From contig NZ_ASSJ01000030.1 of NCBI RefSeq assembly GCF_000473895.1, positions 1 through 64,000 on the forward strand: a stretch of 64,000 bases of DNA, read 5' to 3'. How positions within the stretch are numbered: the stretch's first letter is position 1; each line of letters opens with the position of its first letter. The position numbers were made by a program, and so were the translations under genes. The notes beneath the pieces were generated by a model. The model searched no databases, was not told the DNA's origin, and saw nothing but the letters and a program-made list of their open reading frames with translations. This document shows positions 46,205 to 56,174 of the stretch, in pieces. Origin of the DNA: Rubidibacter lacunae KORDI 51-2. GTDB lineage: Bacteria; Cyanobacteriota; Cyanobacteriia; Cyanobacteriales; Rubidibacteraceae.

Positions 46205-48010
46205 ATGACTGCTCTTCAACAACCATCTCCTGTCAAACCAGCCAACACGCGCCGGAAACAAAAACAGTCGCAGCGCACGGTCGGGCGTCAGTTGCGACCT
46301 GTGCTACTGCTCTTCGCCGTAACCGGATTGTTATTGGGCGGGCTCGGCTCGCGTTTGGCTTATCTGCAGCTGGCAAAAGGCGATCGCAACCGACAACTTG
46401 CCGAAAACAACCGTATTCGCATCCTGCCTAAACTGCCGGTGCGCGGACTCTTGCTGGATCGCAAGGGCCGCATTATTGCCGACAGCCGCCTGTCTCACTC
46501 GCTATTTATCTGGCCGCTGGCGCAGACGAGCGAGCGCTGGCCGGAGACGGTGCAACTCCTTGCCGAAATTCTGGAAATTCCCACTGAAGAAATCCAAACG
46601 AAGGTAGAGCAAGCCGAGCCTAACTCGCCGACCCTCGTGCGAATTGCGCGTAACCTTACACCTGCCCAGATCACTGCGATCGAAGAGTACAGCATCGATC
46701 TCGACGGGGTCGAGATCGATGCTGAACCGATTCGGTCATATCCCCATGGGACCCTAGCCGCGCATGTGGTCGGCTACACGGGTGAAATCACCTCCGAGGA
46801 ATTAGATGCGTTGCGAGAACGTGGCTATCGTCTGGGCGACGTGATTGGGCGTATGGGCGTGGAGCGCGGTTTCGAGTCGCAGTTGCGCGGCGAGTGGGGC
46901 GGCCAGCAGGTGGAAGTAGATGGCTCGGGGCGTATTGTCCGGATCCTTGGCGAAAAACAAGCTCGTGCCGGTTTGAACATTTCCTTGACCCTCGACCTCG
47001 ACGTACAGCGGGCGGCAGAAGCAGCTCTCGACGATCGCCGAGGCGCGATCGTCGCCATTGACCCGCATTCGGGCGGCATCTTAGCGATGGTCAGCCATCC
47101 GACGTTCGATCCGAACATCTTCTCTACGCGCATCACCCACGAAACCTGGGAGGCCCTGCAATCACAAGGCAATCCTTTCATCAATCGTGCCGTGCGCGGT
47201 TATCCGCCAGGGTCTACTTTCAAGGTCGTCACGGCGATCGCGGGTATGGAGTCGGGGAAGTACCCTCCGGGAACGATCCTCAACACCTATGGCGTTATCA
47301 ATCTCGGCGGCATGCTGATGCCGGCGTGGAATGGTGCTGGTTTCGGACCGCTGGGTTATGAGGGTGCGCTGCAGTGGAGCAGCAACACGTTCTTCGGGCA
47401 AGTCGCTGTCGGTGTTGGGGGTGTTACTCTGATCGACTGGTCGCGGCGTCTGGGTTTCGGGGTGTCAACAGGGGTCGAGCTTGCTGAGGAGTCATCTGGC
47501 TTGATCGCTGATGACGAATGGAAGCGCGAGCGTTTTAACGATTGGGGATGGACAATTGGCGACACGGCCAACATGTCCATCGGTCAGGGCTTCACGCTTA
47601 CCACGCCATTACAGGTTGCAGTACTGTTTGCAATTCCGGCAAACGGCGGCTATCTCGTCCGGGCGCATTTCCTCAAAGACGAGCGACCAGCCGATGCCTG
47701 GCGCAAGTCCCTCGACCTCAACTCGGCTAACGTCGCCACGGTACAGCGAGGATTGCGGCAGGTCGTGACAGCGGGGACGGGTCAGGCGCTCGCCGTTCCG
47801 CACCTGCCACCTACGGCAGGTAAAAGCGGAACTGCTGAAGCACCCCCAGGAGAAACTCACGCTTGGTTCGGTGCCTACGCGCCCTACGACAAACCGGAAA
47901 TCGTTGTCGTTGCTTTTGCCGAACACTCCGGGGGCGGGGGCGGTTCGGTAGCCGCGCCGATGGTGCGCGAGGTACTAGAAACCTATTTCGACGTCAAGCC
48001 ACCGCAGTGA
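46205..48010 (+). CDS. mrdA: Penicillin-binding protein 2 (elongasome transpeptidase)
   Basis: 601-residue class B PBP for lateral wall peptidoglycan cross-linking. One N-terminal helix (LRPVLLLFAVTGLLLGGLGS, about 36-55), a PBP dimerisation/pedestal domain (RGLLLDRKGRIIADSRLSHS onward) and the transpeptidase domain: SxxK motif PPGSTFKVVTAIAG (Ser near 337), SSN motif QWSSNTFFGQV and the KSGT motif AGKSGTAEAPPG (about 538). All three active-site motifs are intact. Faces the periplasm. Confidence 0.93.
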   Translation: MTALQQPSPVKPANTRRKQKQSQRTVGRQLRPVLLLFAVTGLLLGGLGSRLAYLQLAKGDRNRQLAENNRIRILPKLPVRGLLLDRKGRIIADSRLSHSLFIWPLAQTSERWPETVQLLAEILEIPTEEIQTKVEQAEPNSPTLVRIARNLTPAQITAIEEYSIDLDGVEIDAEPIRSYPHGTLAAHVVGYTGEITSEELDALRERGYRLGDVIGRMGVERGFESQLRGEWGGQQVEVDGSGRIVRILGEKQARAGLNISLTLDLDVQRAAEAALDDRRGAIVAIDPHSGGILAMVSHPTFDPNIFSTRITHETWEALQSQGNPFINRAVRGYPPGSTFKVVTAIAGMESGKYPPGTILNTYGVINLGGMLMPAWNGAGFGPLGYEGALQWSSNTFFGQVAVGVGGVTLIDWSRRLGFGVSTGVELAEESSGLIADDEWKRERFNDWGWTIGDTANMSIGQGFTLTTPLQVAVLFAIPANGGYLVRAHFLKDERPADAWRKSLDLNSANVATVQRGLRQVVTAGTGQALAVPHLPPTAGKSGTAEAPPGETHAWFGAYAPYDKPEIVVVAFAEHSGGGGGSVAAPMVREVLETYFDVKPPQ

Positions 48011-48136
48011 TGGTGGATGCAGTCGTAGAGTCCATTCCCTCCGGTTATGGTTGCGATCGCGCGCTTGGCGAGGCATCTGCTGCTTGCGAGCGCGGCGAGT
48101 CGTTATACTCGATGCGGCGCGCTCCGCTCGGATTCC

Positions 48137-49237
48137 ATGAGCCTGCACTTCCGTTTCGCGATCGCTAGCGACCTGCACGTTGCCCTACCTGAAACTATTC
48201 CCGAGAGCACCCAACGCTTTCATCTTGTTGAAGTTAGTATTCCCGTCCTAGACAAGGTGCTAGAGCACCTTTCCACAGTCGATCTCGATTTCCTGCTAGT
48301 CCCCGGCGATTTGACCCAAGACGGCGAGCCGGAGAATCACACTTGGTTGCAGCAACGCCTCGAACAACTGCCTTACACGGTTTACGTCATCCCCGGCAAC
48401 CACGACATCCCCAGTGCCTCGGGGTCCGACCGAGCGATCGCGCCACGGGATTTCCCTAACTATTACCGTCGTTGCGGCTACGACAGGGCAGGTACGCCCG
48501 ACGCTCTCTATTACACCTGCGAGCTTTTGCCCGGCGTCCAGCTCGTCGCGCTGAATTCCAACCTCTTCGATGCCGACGGTAAGCAATACGGTCGCCTCGA
48601 TCGCGAGCAACTCAACTGGCTGCGCCAGCTGTTGCCCGCGTTGAGGGATCGCTTGGCGATCGTAGCGATCCACCACAACGTCATCGAGCACGTTCCAGGA
48701 CAAGGACAGCACCCGCTGTCGCGGCGCTACATGCTTGAAAATGCCGACGAACTCAAGCAGATCCTGAGAGAAAACGGTGTCAAGCTGGTCTGTACCGGCC
48801 ACCTGCACGTTCAAGACATCGCCCTCGAAGGCGAGCTGTGCGATATCGTCACCGGCTCCCTCGTCAGCTACCCGCACCCGTATCGCATCATCGATGTCTG
48901 CCACGACGATCGCGGTATGGTTCTCGAAGTGGATTCCCATCGCGTTGCGGCCGTACCGGGGTGGGAAGATCTCCAGGAGCGATCGCGCGAATGCCTGGGC
49001 GATCGCTCCTTCCCATTCATGCAGCGCCTGCTGGCCGGCGTGTCGCTCGACCTCGATGCGGATGCAACCGACGCGATCGCCCGCCACCTGCGCTATTTCT
49101 GGGCGGACATTGCGGCAGGGGACGCGCGCTTCGAATTCCCGGACTTTCCGCCCGCCGCCCGCCGCTATTTCGAGCGTTTCAGTGCCGACGCCTGCCCGGC
49201 TTACGTCGGCGACAACCGGGCGACGCTGGTGCTGTAA
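48137..49237 (+). CDS. CpdA-like metallophosphoesterase
   Basis: 366 residues from MSLHFRFAI. Binuclear-metal phosphoesterase motifs in order: IASDLHV (D-x-H), LLVPGDLTQDGEP (GD), VIPGNHDIPS (GNHD), AIHHNV (H) and CTGHLHVQD (GHxH), the class III cyclic-nucleotide phosphodiesterase/DNA-repair exonuclease-like layout. A C-terminal extension of about 90 residues follows the core. Candidate substrates are cAMP or other phosphodiesters; not provable from sequence. A TATACT box sits about 30 bases upstream of the start. Confidence 0.85.
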   Translation: MSLHFRFAIASDLHVALPETIPESTQRFHLVEVSIPVLDKVLEHLSTVDLDFLLVPGDLTQDGEPENHTWLQQRLEQLPYTVYVIPGNHDIPSASGSDRAIAPRDFPNYYRRCGYDRAGTPDALYYTCELLPGVQLVALNSNLFDADGKQYGRLDREQLNWLRQLLPALRDRLAIVAIHHNVIEHVPGQGQHPLSRRYMLENADELKQILRENGVKLVCTGHLHVQDIALEGELCDIVTGSLVSYPHPYRIIDVCHDDRGMVLEVDSHRVAAVPGWEDLQERSRECLGDRSFPFMQRLLAGVSLDLDADATDAIARHLRYFWADIAAGDARFEFPDFPPAARRYFERFSADACPAYVGDNRATLVL

Positions 49238-49518
49238 GCCAGTTTCTGATGTTGCGAGCATCTTGCTACGCCCCCTCACATCGACACATCAACATGGCAG
49301 GCTGGGTTAATTCTGTCTCGATCCGAAATCACGTATACTCAAACGCGCTTTCAACCGCAACCGCAACTGTTCTGTCTCGAGCCAAGGATAGCGGGTTGGC
49401 GATCGCACAGCGACTGGGGTGACGCCATTCCCACCGCGAGCTCGTGCTGTCCGCCGGCCGCTATGATTTGGAGTGAAAATCGCTCCCACGGGAGTTCGGT
49501 GAGGAGAATGCAAGCACG

Positions 49519-51093
49519 ATGAGCGCAGAAATGTTGGGTGAGGGCCCGGGAATTCAGCAGAGCCTCGAACAGTTTTTGGTCGTACTGTCGATTTCGTTGG
49601 GCGTTGCGACCCTCTCGCAAATCGTGAGTTGGTTCCGGCGCGTCCCTTACACGCTCCTGTTGGTTGTCGTCGGTTTGGGATTGGCGTTTGTTGACGTCCG
49701 TCTGGTCAACCTGTCGCCAGAGCTGATTTTAGAGATCTTTCTGCCGCCATTGTTATTCGAGGCTGCATGGAACATCCAATGGCGCAACCTCAAGGAAAAT
49801 CTCTTGCCCGTGGGCTTGTTTGCCACCTTGGGCGTTGCGATATCGATCGCGACGGTGGCGCTGGGTCTCAGCACGCTGGCAGGAGTGCCACTTGAAATCG
49901 CGCTGTTGGTCGGCGCGGCCTTATCGGCAACCGATCCGGTTTCGGTGGTGGCGCTATTCCGCGAATTGGGGGCGGGCGAGCGACTGACGGTTTTGATGGA
50001 GGGCGAGAGTCTGTTCAATGATGGCGTAGCGGTCGTCGCCTTCGTCTTGCTCGTGGGGATCCCGCTGGGAACGGAAACCTTCGAGCTGACCTCATCGCTC
50101 GCGCGCTTTGTCACCTTTGTCGGCGTCGGCGTCGGCGTTGGTGCGGCGCTAGGATTTGGTATTTCCTATTTGACCCAGCGTTTCGACCTGCCGTTGGTCG
50201 AGCAGTCCCTGACGCTGGTGTCAGCTTACGGCACTTACCTAATCGCCGAGAAACTGGGCGGCTCGGGTGTCATCGGGGTGGTGACGGTGGGCTTGATCTT
50301 GGGTAACTTCGGCTCGCGCATCGGCATGAACCCGCGCACGCGCTTGATCGTGTCGAAGTTCTGGGAATTCATTGCCTTCTTTGTGAACTCGATTGTCTTC
50401 CTGCTCATCGGCGACCAAATCGATATTGTCGAGTTGGGCGACGCAGTTCCCGGGATCGCCACAGTGGTGGGGTTGATTTTGGCGGCACGCGCGGTCGGCG
50501 TGTTCGGTCTCAGTACCTTCCACAATCTGCTGAGCGAGGAGGCAATTGGGTGGCGAGAGCAGATCGTTCTGTGGTGGGGCGGCTTGCGTGGCGGCGTCTC
50601 GATCGCCTTGGCTTTGAGCGTGCCGGTTGCCCTCGCCGAACGCCAAGACATCATCGAAGCCGTCTTTGGAGCTGTATTATTCACGTTGCTAGTGGAAGGT
50701 CTAACGACGCGGACCGTGCTGGAAAAATTGGGACTCGTTGGCGGCGATCGCGCCTTGAGCGAGGAGTATTCAGAGCTGTTGGCGCAGGGTGAAGCGCTAC
50801 GGCGCGTGCAAACCTACCTCAAAGAACTCGATAACAATCCCGAAATCGACGCGGAATATTACAGCTACCAGAAAGATCTGGTGGACGGTGAGGTTGCCAG
50901 CATCAACGATCGCATCGTTAAGTTCAAGAACGAATATCCGCAACTGCGCATGCTGGAACAGGAGCAACTTCGCAAACGATTGCTCGACATCGAAGCCGAT
51001 ACCTACGCCGAGTACATTCGCACCGGTCAACTGAGCAAGGAACTCTCGCCTTGGGTGCTCAAAATCATCGTTGAAGCGGATGCTGCTGAATAA
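49519..51093 (+). CDS. Na+/H+ antiporter, CPA1 (NhaP/NhaS) type
   Basis: 524-residue membrane antiporter. About 12 helices; the transport site blocks LLVGAALSATDPVSVVALFR (about 131-150) and LMEGESLFNDGVAVVAFVLL (about 158-177) contain the ND and acidic residues of CPA1 exchangers, and WWGGLRGGVSIALALSVP is the conserved helix-11 segment. Residues about 420-524 are a charged, helical cytoplasmic tail probably used in regulation. Important for salt and pH tolerance. Confidence 0.92.
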   Translation: MSAEMLGEGPGIQQSLEQFLVVLSISLGVATLSQIVSWFRRVPYTLLLVVVGLGLAFVDVRLVNLSPELILEIFLPPLLFEAAWNIQWRNLKENLLPVGLFATLGVAISIATVALGLSTLAGVPLEIALLVGAALSATDPVSVVALFRELGAGERLTVLMEGESLFNDGVAVVAFVLLVGIPLGTETFELTSSLARFVTFVGVGVGVGAALGFGISYLTQRFDLPLVEQSLTLVSAYGTYLIAEKLGGSGVIGVVTVGLILGNFGSRIGMNPRTRLIVSKFWEFIAFFVNSIVFLLIGDQIDIVELGDAVPGIATVVGLILAARAVGVFGLSTFHNLLSEEAIGWREQIVLWWGGLRGGVSIALALSVPVALAERQDIIEAVFGAVLFTLLVEGLTTRTVLEKLGLVGGDRALSEEYSELLAQGEALRRVQTYLKELDNNPEIDAEYYSYQKDLVDGEVASINDRIVKFKNEYPQLRMLEQEQLRKRLLDIEADTYAEYIRTGQLSKELSPWVLKIIVEADAAE

Positions 51094-51136
51094 AAAATGA
51101 AGGGTCATCTGCAGCCGGTGCGCGGTTACCGCGACG

Positions 51137-52063
51137 CTACAGGGCCCACTGCTGGAGCAGGTATTGGTAGAACCCGGGCTTGTTCACTTTTGCCATCACC
51201 TGCACCGGGCGGCCGCCGCTAGGGGTGACGCGCGTGCGTCCCTGGCTCGAGCCCGTCGCGACGATCTCGGTCGTAACGGTTGTGGTTTCGTACAAGTCCG
51301 GGCGATCGAGATATGCCGTAGCGAGAATGTCCCAGCAGTAGTAGTCTTGCGGCAATGCTAGGGCGTAGCATGTTCCCACGAAATCCGAGAGTGGGTAGCT
51401 GCGCTGCTTGGCAACCTGCCGGATCGTCTCCGCGGTCAGCGGCACTTCATTGGTGAGATCGAGGGAGCAAAGGATAATTGGGATTTCCGTCGCCCACACC
51501 CGCGCGACGCTTGGCGGATCCCAAAACGCATTCCACTCGGCCGACCCGTCGTGCTCGGGGGCGTAAAGCCGCTCTACGTTGCCTGGAACGTTGAGAGCGC
51601 CGCCCATCCACACCACGCGATCGATGTGCGCGAAGAGGCTCGGGTCGCGTTCTAATACCTCTGCCAGGGTCGAGAGCGGTCCGGTCACCATCAACGTCAC
51701 CGGACGCGGCGCGGCGCTCAGGGCGTTGGCCATAAAGTCCACTCCCGATTCCGGGACAAGCGGCGTGCGGATCTCGTCGCGCTCGTTCAGAACCGGGAGA
51801 TTGTCGATGACGACGCTGTCGCGCCGATATGCAGGTGGAAACGGATTGATCCCGCGCACCGTACTTTCGGCAACCGGCACGTCCGAACGCCCCAACCAAT
51901 CTAGAAGCTTGCGTGTCACGCTCAGAGCGGCACCGATGTAACAGTCGGCCGGCGTCACGACGACGCCAAGCAACTCGACCGATGGCATCCGCAACAACAG
52001 CGTCAGGGCGAGGAAGTCATCCACCGCACCATCGTGGTCCATCAGCACGAGCTGCTTTGTCAT
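51137..52063 (-). CDS. Inosine/uridine-preferring nucleoside hydrolase
   Basis: 308 residues; hydrolyses the N-glycosidic bond of nucleosides for purine/pyrimidine salvage. The calcium-binding N-terminal motif reads LMDHDGAVDDFLALTLL (family DxDxxxDD). Other blocks: VAESTVRGINPFPPAYR, TLMVTGPLSTLAEVLERDPS, DRVVWMGGALNVPGNV and the fourth Ca ligand region AEWNAFWDPPSVARV. C-terminus QGRTRVTPSGGRPVQVM is ordinary for the family. Confidence 0.88.
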   Translation of the reverse strand: MTKQLVLMDHDGAVDDFLALTLLLRMPSVELLGVVVTPADCYIGAALSVTRKLLDWLGRSDVPVAESTVRGINPFPPAYRRDSVVIDNLPVLNERDEIRTPLVPESGVDFMANALSAAPRPVTLMVTGPLSTLAEVLERDPSLFAHIDRVVWMGGALNVPGNVERLYAPEHDGSAEWNAFWDPPSVARVWATEIPIILCSLDLTNEVPLTAETIRQVAKQRSYPLSDFVGTCYALALPQDYYCWDILATAYLDRPDLYETTTVTTEIVATGSSQGRTRVTPSGGRPVQVMAKVNKPGFYQYLLQQWAL

Positions 52064-52152
52064 GATTCCGCCGTTACCGTTTTGCTGCTACCGAGTTGCC
52101 GCTGCCTCGTTGCCAGACGGGCGCGATCGCCCTATGCACTGCACTACCGAGC

Positions 52153-52815
52153 TTACTTGCTCTCGGAGACCAACCCGACCGGGCAGGCGACGTTCGTGCC
52201 GCCGAGCCCGCAGTAGCCGTTGGGATTCTTCGCCAGGTACTGCTGGTGGTAGTCCTCGGCGTAGTAGAACTCCGCGGCGTCGGCAATTTCGGTGGTGATG
52301 TCGCCGTAGCCTGCTTCTTTCAGCGCAGCTTGGAAGCGATCGCGCGACTGCTCCACCAAGCGGCGTTGCTCGTCGGTGTAGGTGTAGATTGCCGACCGAT
52401 ATTGCGTGCCTACGTCATTGCCCTGACGCATGCCTTGCGTGGGATCGTGCCCTTCCCAGAAGATTTTGAGCAACTGCTCGAAGCTGACTTTCGACGGATC
52501 GTAGGCAACCAGGACGGCTTCCGTATGCCCGGTCATCCCCGAGCAAACTTCCTGATAGGTCGGGTTGGGGGTGTGACCGCCGGAGTAACCGACTGCCGTA
52601 CTGAAGACGCCCGGCTGCTGCCAGAACTTGCGCTCGGCACCCCAGAAGCATCCCATCCCGAACTGGACGAGTTCGATGCCGTCGGGGAAAGGCAACTGCA
52701 GCGGATTGCCGTTGACGGAGTGGCGCACGGGTACCGGCATTTGAGCCGCGCGACCGCGCAGCGCGTTTTCGGGCGAGGGGAGCGTTTGCTTTTTGCCAAA
52801 TCCGAAGAAAACCAT
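52153..52815 (-). CDS. msrA: Peptide methionine sulfoxide reductase A
   Basis: 220-residue repair enzyme reducing methionine-S-sulfoxide. The catalytic motif is [20 protein letters not shown] (Cys near residue 55), then [20 protein letters not shown] with the partner region and [20 protein letters not shown]. Longer than the minimal enzyme by an N-terminal lead of about 45 residues ([19 protein letters not shown]), common in cyanobacteria. Another oxidative-stress gene in this window alongside gpx. Confidence 0.95.
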   Translation of the reverse strand: MVFFGFGKKQTLPSPENALRGRAAQMPVPVRHSVNGNPLQLPFPDGIELVQFGMGCFWGAERKFWQQPGVFSTAVGYSGGHTPNPTYQEVCSGMTGHTEAVLVAYDPSKVSFEQLLKIFWEGHDPTQGMRQGNDVGTQYRSAIYTYTDEQRRLVEQSRDRFQAALKEAGYGDITTEIADAAEFYYAEDYHQQYLAKNPNGYCGLGGTNVACPVGLVSESK

Positions 52816-53003
52816 TGCGCGTTCCTAGACCTTCTAATGACTAAACACCGATCAGAATCGCAACCAATCGCAAATCGTCGCTACTTAATATTATGTAACG
52901 AGACATGGAATGCTCGGTGCGGACAAGCGTACCGCAGGCGTTCGGGTGGAGCGTTGCGAGACGGTGGTGGCGCGATGGCTCCGGTTCCAGTTCTGGTTGC
53001 GTT

Positions 53004-53378
53004 TCACTCGCTCACCGGATCGAAGACGAGTTCGTCTTCCACGCGCCACGCCGGGTCGACCATGCACACGAATAGGAGCGGTTCGGAACCGGTGTTGCGG
53101 ACGTACTGCTTGGCATTGGGTGGAATGTAGACAGCATCGCCGGGACCGATGAGCTGCGCTTCGTCGTCGATGTGCATCTCGCCCGTGCCGCTAATGATGT
53201 AGTAGACCTCGGAGGTTTTGAGTGCGTGCGGGACCGAGACCTGTCCAGGCGGCACGATCGCGTGGGCGAGGCTGTAGCGTAGGGCGATCGGTTGCTTGTC
53301 GGGGTGCAGCAGTTCGCGCAGGATGGTGCCGTCGCCGGCGATGAATTCTTCGCAGTCTTGCAGTTTGCGGACGAGCAT
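53004..53378 (-). CDS. Single-domain cupin
   Basis: 124 residues forming one cupin barrel: VSVPHALKTSEVYYIISGTG (about 48-67), GPGDAVYIPPNAKQYVRNTG (about 77-96). Only the first His and the Glu of the usual metal set (H-x-H-x3-E ... H) are visible; the second and third His are Leu and Gln. Cyanobacterial relatives commonly show the same HxLKTSEVYY pattern as far as I recall, so this may be normal for the subgroup. Function unknown. Confidence 0.8.
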   Translation of the reverse strand: MLVRKLQDCEEFIAGDGTILRELLHPDKQPIALRYSLAHAIVPPGQVSVPHALKTSEVYYIISGTGEMHIDDEAQLIGPGDAVYIPPNAKQYVRNTGSEPLLFVCMVDPAWRVEDELVFDPVSE

Positions 53379-53457
53379 CTAGGTAGCCATTGAATGGCGG
53401 CTGATGAATGGTGGCTGGATGGGGGCGATTGATTGCGTCGGCCGGCACGTCGAGGTT

Positions 53458-53751
53458 CTAGCGAGTGCCTCCGTAGGTTCCCGATTGCGGAGAATAGTCG
53501 GAACAAGCGATCGCGGCTTCGGTGGTGGCGATCGCGGGTTTAACGGTGCACTTGAGGACGCTCGAATGGGTGAAGTAGAGGCAATTCGTGCAGGGAATCC
53601 GGTGCATCGTGCGGCTGCGGGCGATCGCGTCGCGGATGGCACTCAACAAAGACCAGCCCAACAACAGTGCGAAGCCCCAAGCAAACGCCATGCCGAGCAG
53701 GCTCCAGAGCGGCTTGAGGGCTTCGAAGATTGCGTAAAGATAGGTAAACAA
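53458..53751 (-). CDS. Conserved membrane protein with Cys-rich tail
   Basis: 97 residues. An N-terminal hydrophobic part (LWSLLGMAFAWGFALLLGWS, about 15-34) anchors it in the membrane. The tail contains IPCTNCLYFTHSSVLKCTV and AIACSDYSP, four Cys including CxxC, which could bind a metal or Fe-S cluster or form disulfides. The pattern resembles small cyanobacterial proteins with this CxNCxYF segment; no function is assigned. Confidence 0.65.
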   Translation of the reverse strand: MFTYLYAIFEALKPLWSLLGMAFAWGFALLLGWSLLSAIRDAIARSRTMHRIPCTNCLYFTHSSVLKCTVKPAIATTEAAIACSDYSPQSGTYGGTR

Positions 53752-53801
53752 GATTTGTCTCCAACCCGTACCCCGATTTTAAGCACGGCCCGTTGCTGGT
53801 G

Positions 53802-54016
53802 TTACGCCACCAGCGTCAGGATGTTGCCGGCGCGATCGCGGAGGTGGGCGAGGGTGCCGCCCCAAGCTTGGGCGCGCGGCGGTTCGCAGAATTCCACGCC
53901 GCGATCGCTCAGGTGGCGGTAGGTGGCATCGAGGTCTGGGACGCTTAGTATGCCATGGCGTTCTTGAGGTCGGCGACGGGCAATTCGGGCATCAGCCCGG
54001 AGAATGTCGGGCTCAT
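53802..54016 (-). pseudogene. Internally deleted VOC/glyoxalase-family gene
   Basis: From an ATG at 54016 the frame reads MSPTFSGLMPELPVADLKNA then MAY-stop, a typical VOC-domain N-terminus. From about 53945 another frame carries SVPDLDATYRHLSDRGVEF, then PPRAQAWGGTLAHLRDRAGN and ILTLVA-stop, a typical VOC C-terminus. The roughly 50-60 residues expected between them are missing and the frame shifts at the junction, so the gene is dead. Confidence 0.7.
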
Positions 54017-54235
54017 CGTTCGCTCCACCTCGGCAGTGCCGGTTACCAATGACTGAGTAGTACAAAAGAACTGTTATTGCGTCAAGCGATCGCCGCTCGG
54101 CTGACGGCAGTTGCGGTTCGATACGAGGGGTCGCAGCAGTTTGTCGGAACGGGATGCTCGCGAGCGATCGCGCGGTTTGCAGCATTACTCCGGAGCGGAC
54201 TCGCGGTTCGCTATCCTGACTCGTACAATGCCGAT

Positions 54236-55162
54236 ATGGCAATTTCCGATATATCCGATATATCAATTAACCCGCAGGCGATCGCCGTGACTGCTACTTC
54301 CGATGCCAATCTGCACGATGACGCTTGGTTCGGCAGCTTGGACCTCAACTACGTTTGGCGCGACGGTGCGACGCAGGTGGCGCGATCGCGTCACCAGTCC
54401 CCGCTAAAGGTACAGCGCCCGTTTTACCCGGAGGGGCGGCAGATTTGCCACAGCTTAATCCTGCATACGGCTGGCGGGATTGTCGGCGGCGATCGCCTCA
54501 CTCAAGCCCTGCACTTGCAGCCGGACGCGCGCGCGCTCGTAACGACGCCAGCGGCGACCAAGATTTATCGCAGCAACGGCCGACAGGCAACTCAGGCGAT
54601 CGCGATCCACCTCGGTGCCGAAGCATGGCTGGATTGGTTGCCCCAAGAGGCGATCGCGTTCGATGGCGCTCGTTACCGCCAGGAGCTGCGCGTCGATCTC
54701 GCCCCCAGTGCGACCTGGCTCGGGTGGGACGTGACGCGCTTCGGGCGTAGCGCTCGGGGGGAACGGTTCCTCAGCGGCGAATGGCGATCGCGCGTGGAGG
54801 TGTGGCGGCAGGGCAAACCGCTGTGGATCGACCGCCAATATCTGCGCGGAGGGCGGGACATCGATCGCCTCAACGCGCTAGCCGGTCGCTCGGTCGTCGG
54901 GACGCTGGCGTGGTTTGGCGGGGCAACCGTCCAGGATTCGGTGGTGCGGGAGCTTGTTGCCGAGGCGCGATCGCTATGGCAGCCGCAGGGCGAGCTTGCC
55001 GAGGCGGGCGTGACGCGGGCGCGCGGTGACGGATTGTTGTGTCGCTATCGAGGTACGTCAACGACGGAGGCGAAGCGCTGGTTCGTCGGCGTGTGGGAGT
55101 TGTTGCGCCGGGAATTTGCAGGGCGATCGCCGGTTATGCCACGGGCGTGGCAGTGGTTTTAG
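54236..55162 (+). CDS. ureD: Urease accessory protein UreD
   Basis: 308 residues from ATG 54236. Scaffold protein in the UreDFG complex that loads nickel into urease. Conserved blocks: RSRHQSPLKVQRPFYPEGRQ, ILHTAGGIVGGDRLTQALHL, VTTPAATKIYRSNGRQATQA and WDVTRFGRSARGERFLSGEW. No urease structural or other accessory gene is adjacent. Two tandem 9-bp units near the start encode DISDIS. Confidence 0.92.
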   Translation: MAISDISDISINPQAIAVTATSDANLHDDAWFGSLDLNYVWRDGATQVARSRHQSPLKVQRPFYPEGRQICHSLILHTAGGIVGGDRLTQALHLQPDARALVTTPAATKIYRSNGRQATQAIAIHLGAEAWLDWLPQEAIAFDGARYRQELRVDLAPSATWLGWDVTRFGRSARGERFLSGEWRSRVEVWRQGKPLWIDRQYLRGGRDIDRLNALAGRSVVGTLAWFGGATVQDSVVRELVAEARSLWQPQGELAEAGVTRARGDGLLCRYRGTSTTEAKRWFVGVWELLRREFAGRSPVMPRAWQWF

Positions 55163-55438
55163 TTTTAAGGGTTGGGCCTGCTGCCAGTTGCTCTTTCTGA
55201 ACCAGCACTCGTCCTTACAGAACCACCCCCGCTCCACTGGAACAACGTGCTCGAGTTTTGCACTGCCACCTCGTCCGATGCGCTCCTCAATCCCTCGGTC
55301 GCCATGTTCGAGCTGCTTTGACAGTCAGCGCGCGAGCAGCAACTTATCCCAACCGTATAAACTTGCCAGAGCGCGGGACAATAGTCTCGTGTCAGAACCT
55401 AGAATATTTAGCTGCAGTCGCTCGGGCAGACGCCAACC

Positions 55439-56152
55439 GTGAAAGTTTTTGTATTCCATACTCCCGAACTTACTCCCGCCGACACCTTGCCCGATTGCGC
55501 AGTTGTCATTGACGTCCTGCGAGCAACCACGACGATCGCGGCTGCTCTGCATGCCGGGGCCGTCGACGTACGCGCCTTCAGTGACATCGACCGCTTGATG
55601 GCTGCCGGCGCCGAACTCGCCCCATCGCAACGCCTGCGACTAGGCGAGCGCGGTGGCAAACCCGTTGAAGGCTGCGACATGGGCAACTCGCCCCTCGACT
55701 GCACGCCGGACGCCGTCAGCGGCAAACACCTGTTTCTCAGTACCACCAATGGCACTCGCGCCCTAAAGCGTGTCGAACGCTCGCGTGCCGTCCTCACCGC
55801 CGCTCAGATTAACTACCAGGCAGCAGTCAATTACCTCCGCGATCGCCAGCCGGAGACCGTGTGGCTGGTAGGGTCCGGCTGGCAAGGTACCTATTCCCTA
55901 GAAGACACGGTATGCGCGGGGGCAATCGCCCGCGCGCTTGAGGCTAGTGCCGTCGGCAACGATGAGGTGCTCGGCGCGATCGCCCTGTACGACAGCTGGC
56001 GCGATCGCCTATCGGAGTTATTCCGCCACTCCAGTCACGGTCAGCGCCTGCTGCGCTTGGGTAACGCAGCTGATATCGATTACTGCGCCCAAAGTAACTG
56101 CTGCGACGTCTTGCCCATTCAGAAAGAACCGGGCGTGCTCGTTGCCCTGTAA
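55439..56152 (+). CDS. comB: 2-phosphosulfolactate phosphatase family protein
   Basis: 237 residues with a GTG start. ComB hydrolyses phosphosulfolactate in archaeal coenzyme M synthesis; cyanobacteria carry the gene without a known coenzyme M pathway, so the role here is open. Motifs: [20 protein letters not shown] then [40 protein letters not shown] and [21 protein letters not shown] normal family length. Confidence 0.88.
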   Translation: MKVFVFHTPELTPADTLPDCAVVIDVLRATTTIAAALHAGAVDVRAFSDIDRLMAAGAELAPSQRLRLGERGGKPVEGCDMGNSPLDCTPDAVSGKHLFLSTTNGTRALKRVERSRAVLTAAQINYQAAVNYLRDRQPETVWLVGSGWQGTYSLEDTVCAGAIARALEASAVGNDEVLGAIALYDSWRDRLSELFRHSSHGQRLLRLGNAADIDYCAQSNCCDVLPIQKEPGVLVAL

Positions 56153-56174
56153 TTGCAAAACGATCGACTTCAAG

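Noticed and set aside
51205-51245. Sequence GCCGCTAGGGGTGACGCGCG resembling the R2 core
   Set aside because: It lies inside the nucleoside hydrolase gene and encodes an ordinary family C-terminus; likely coincidence.
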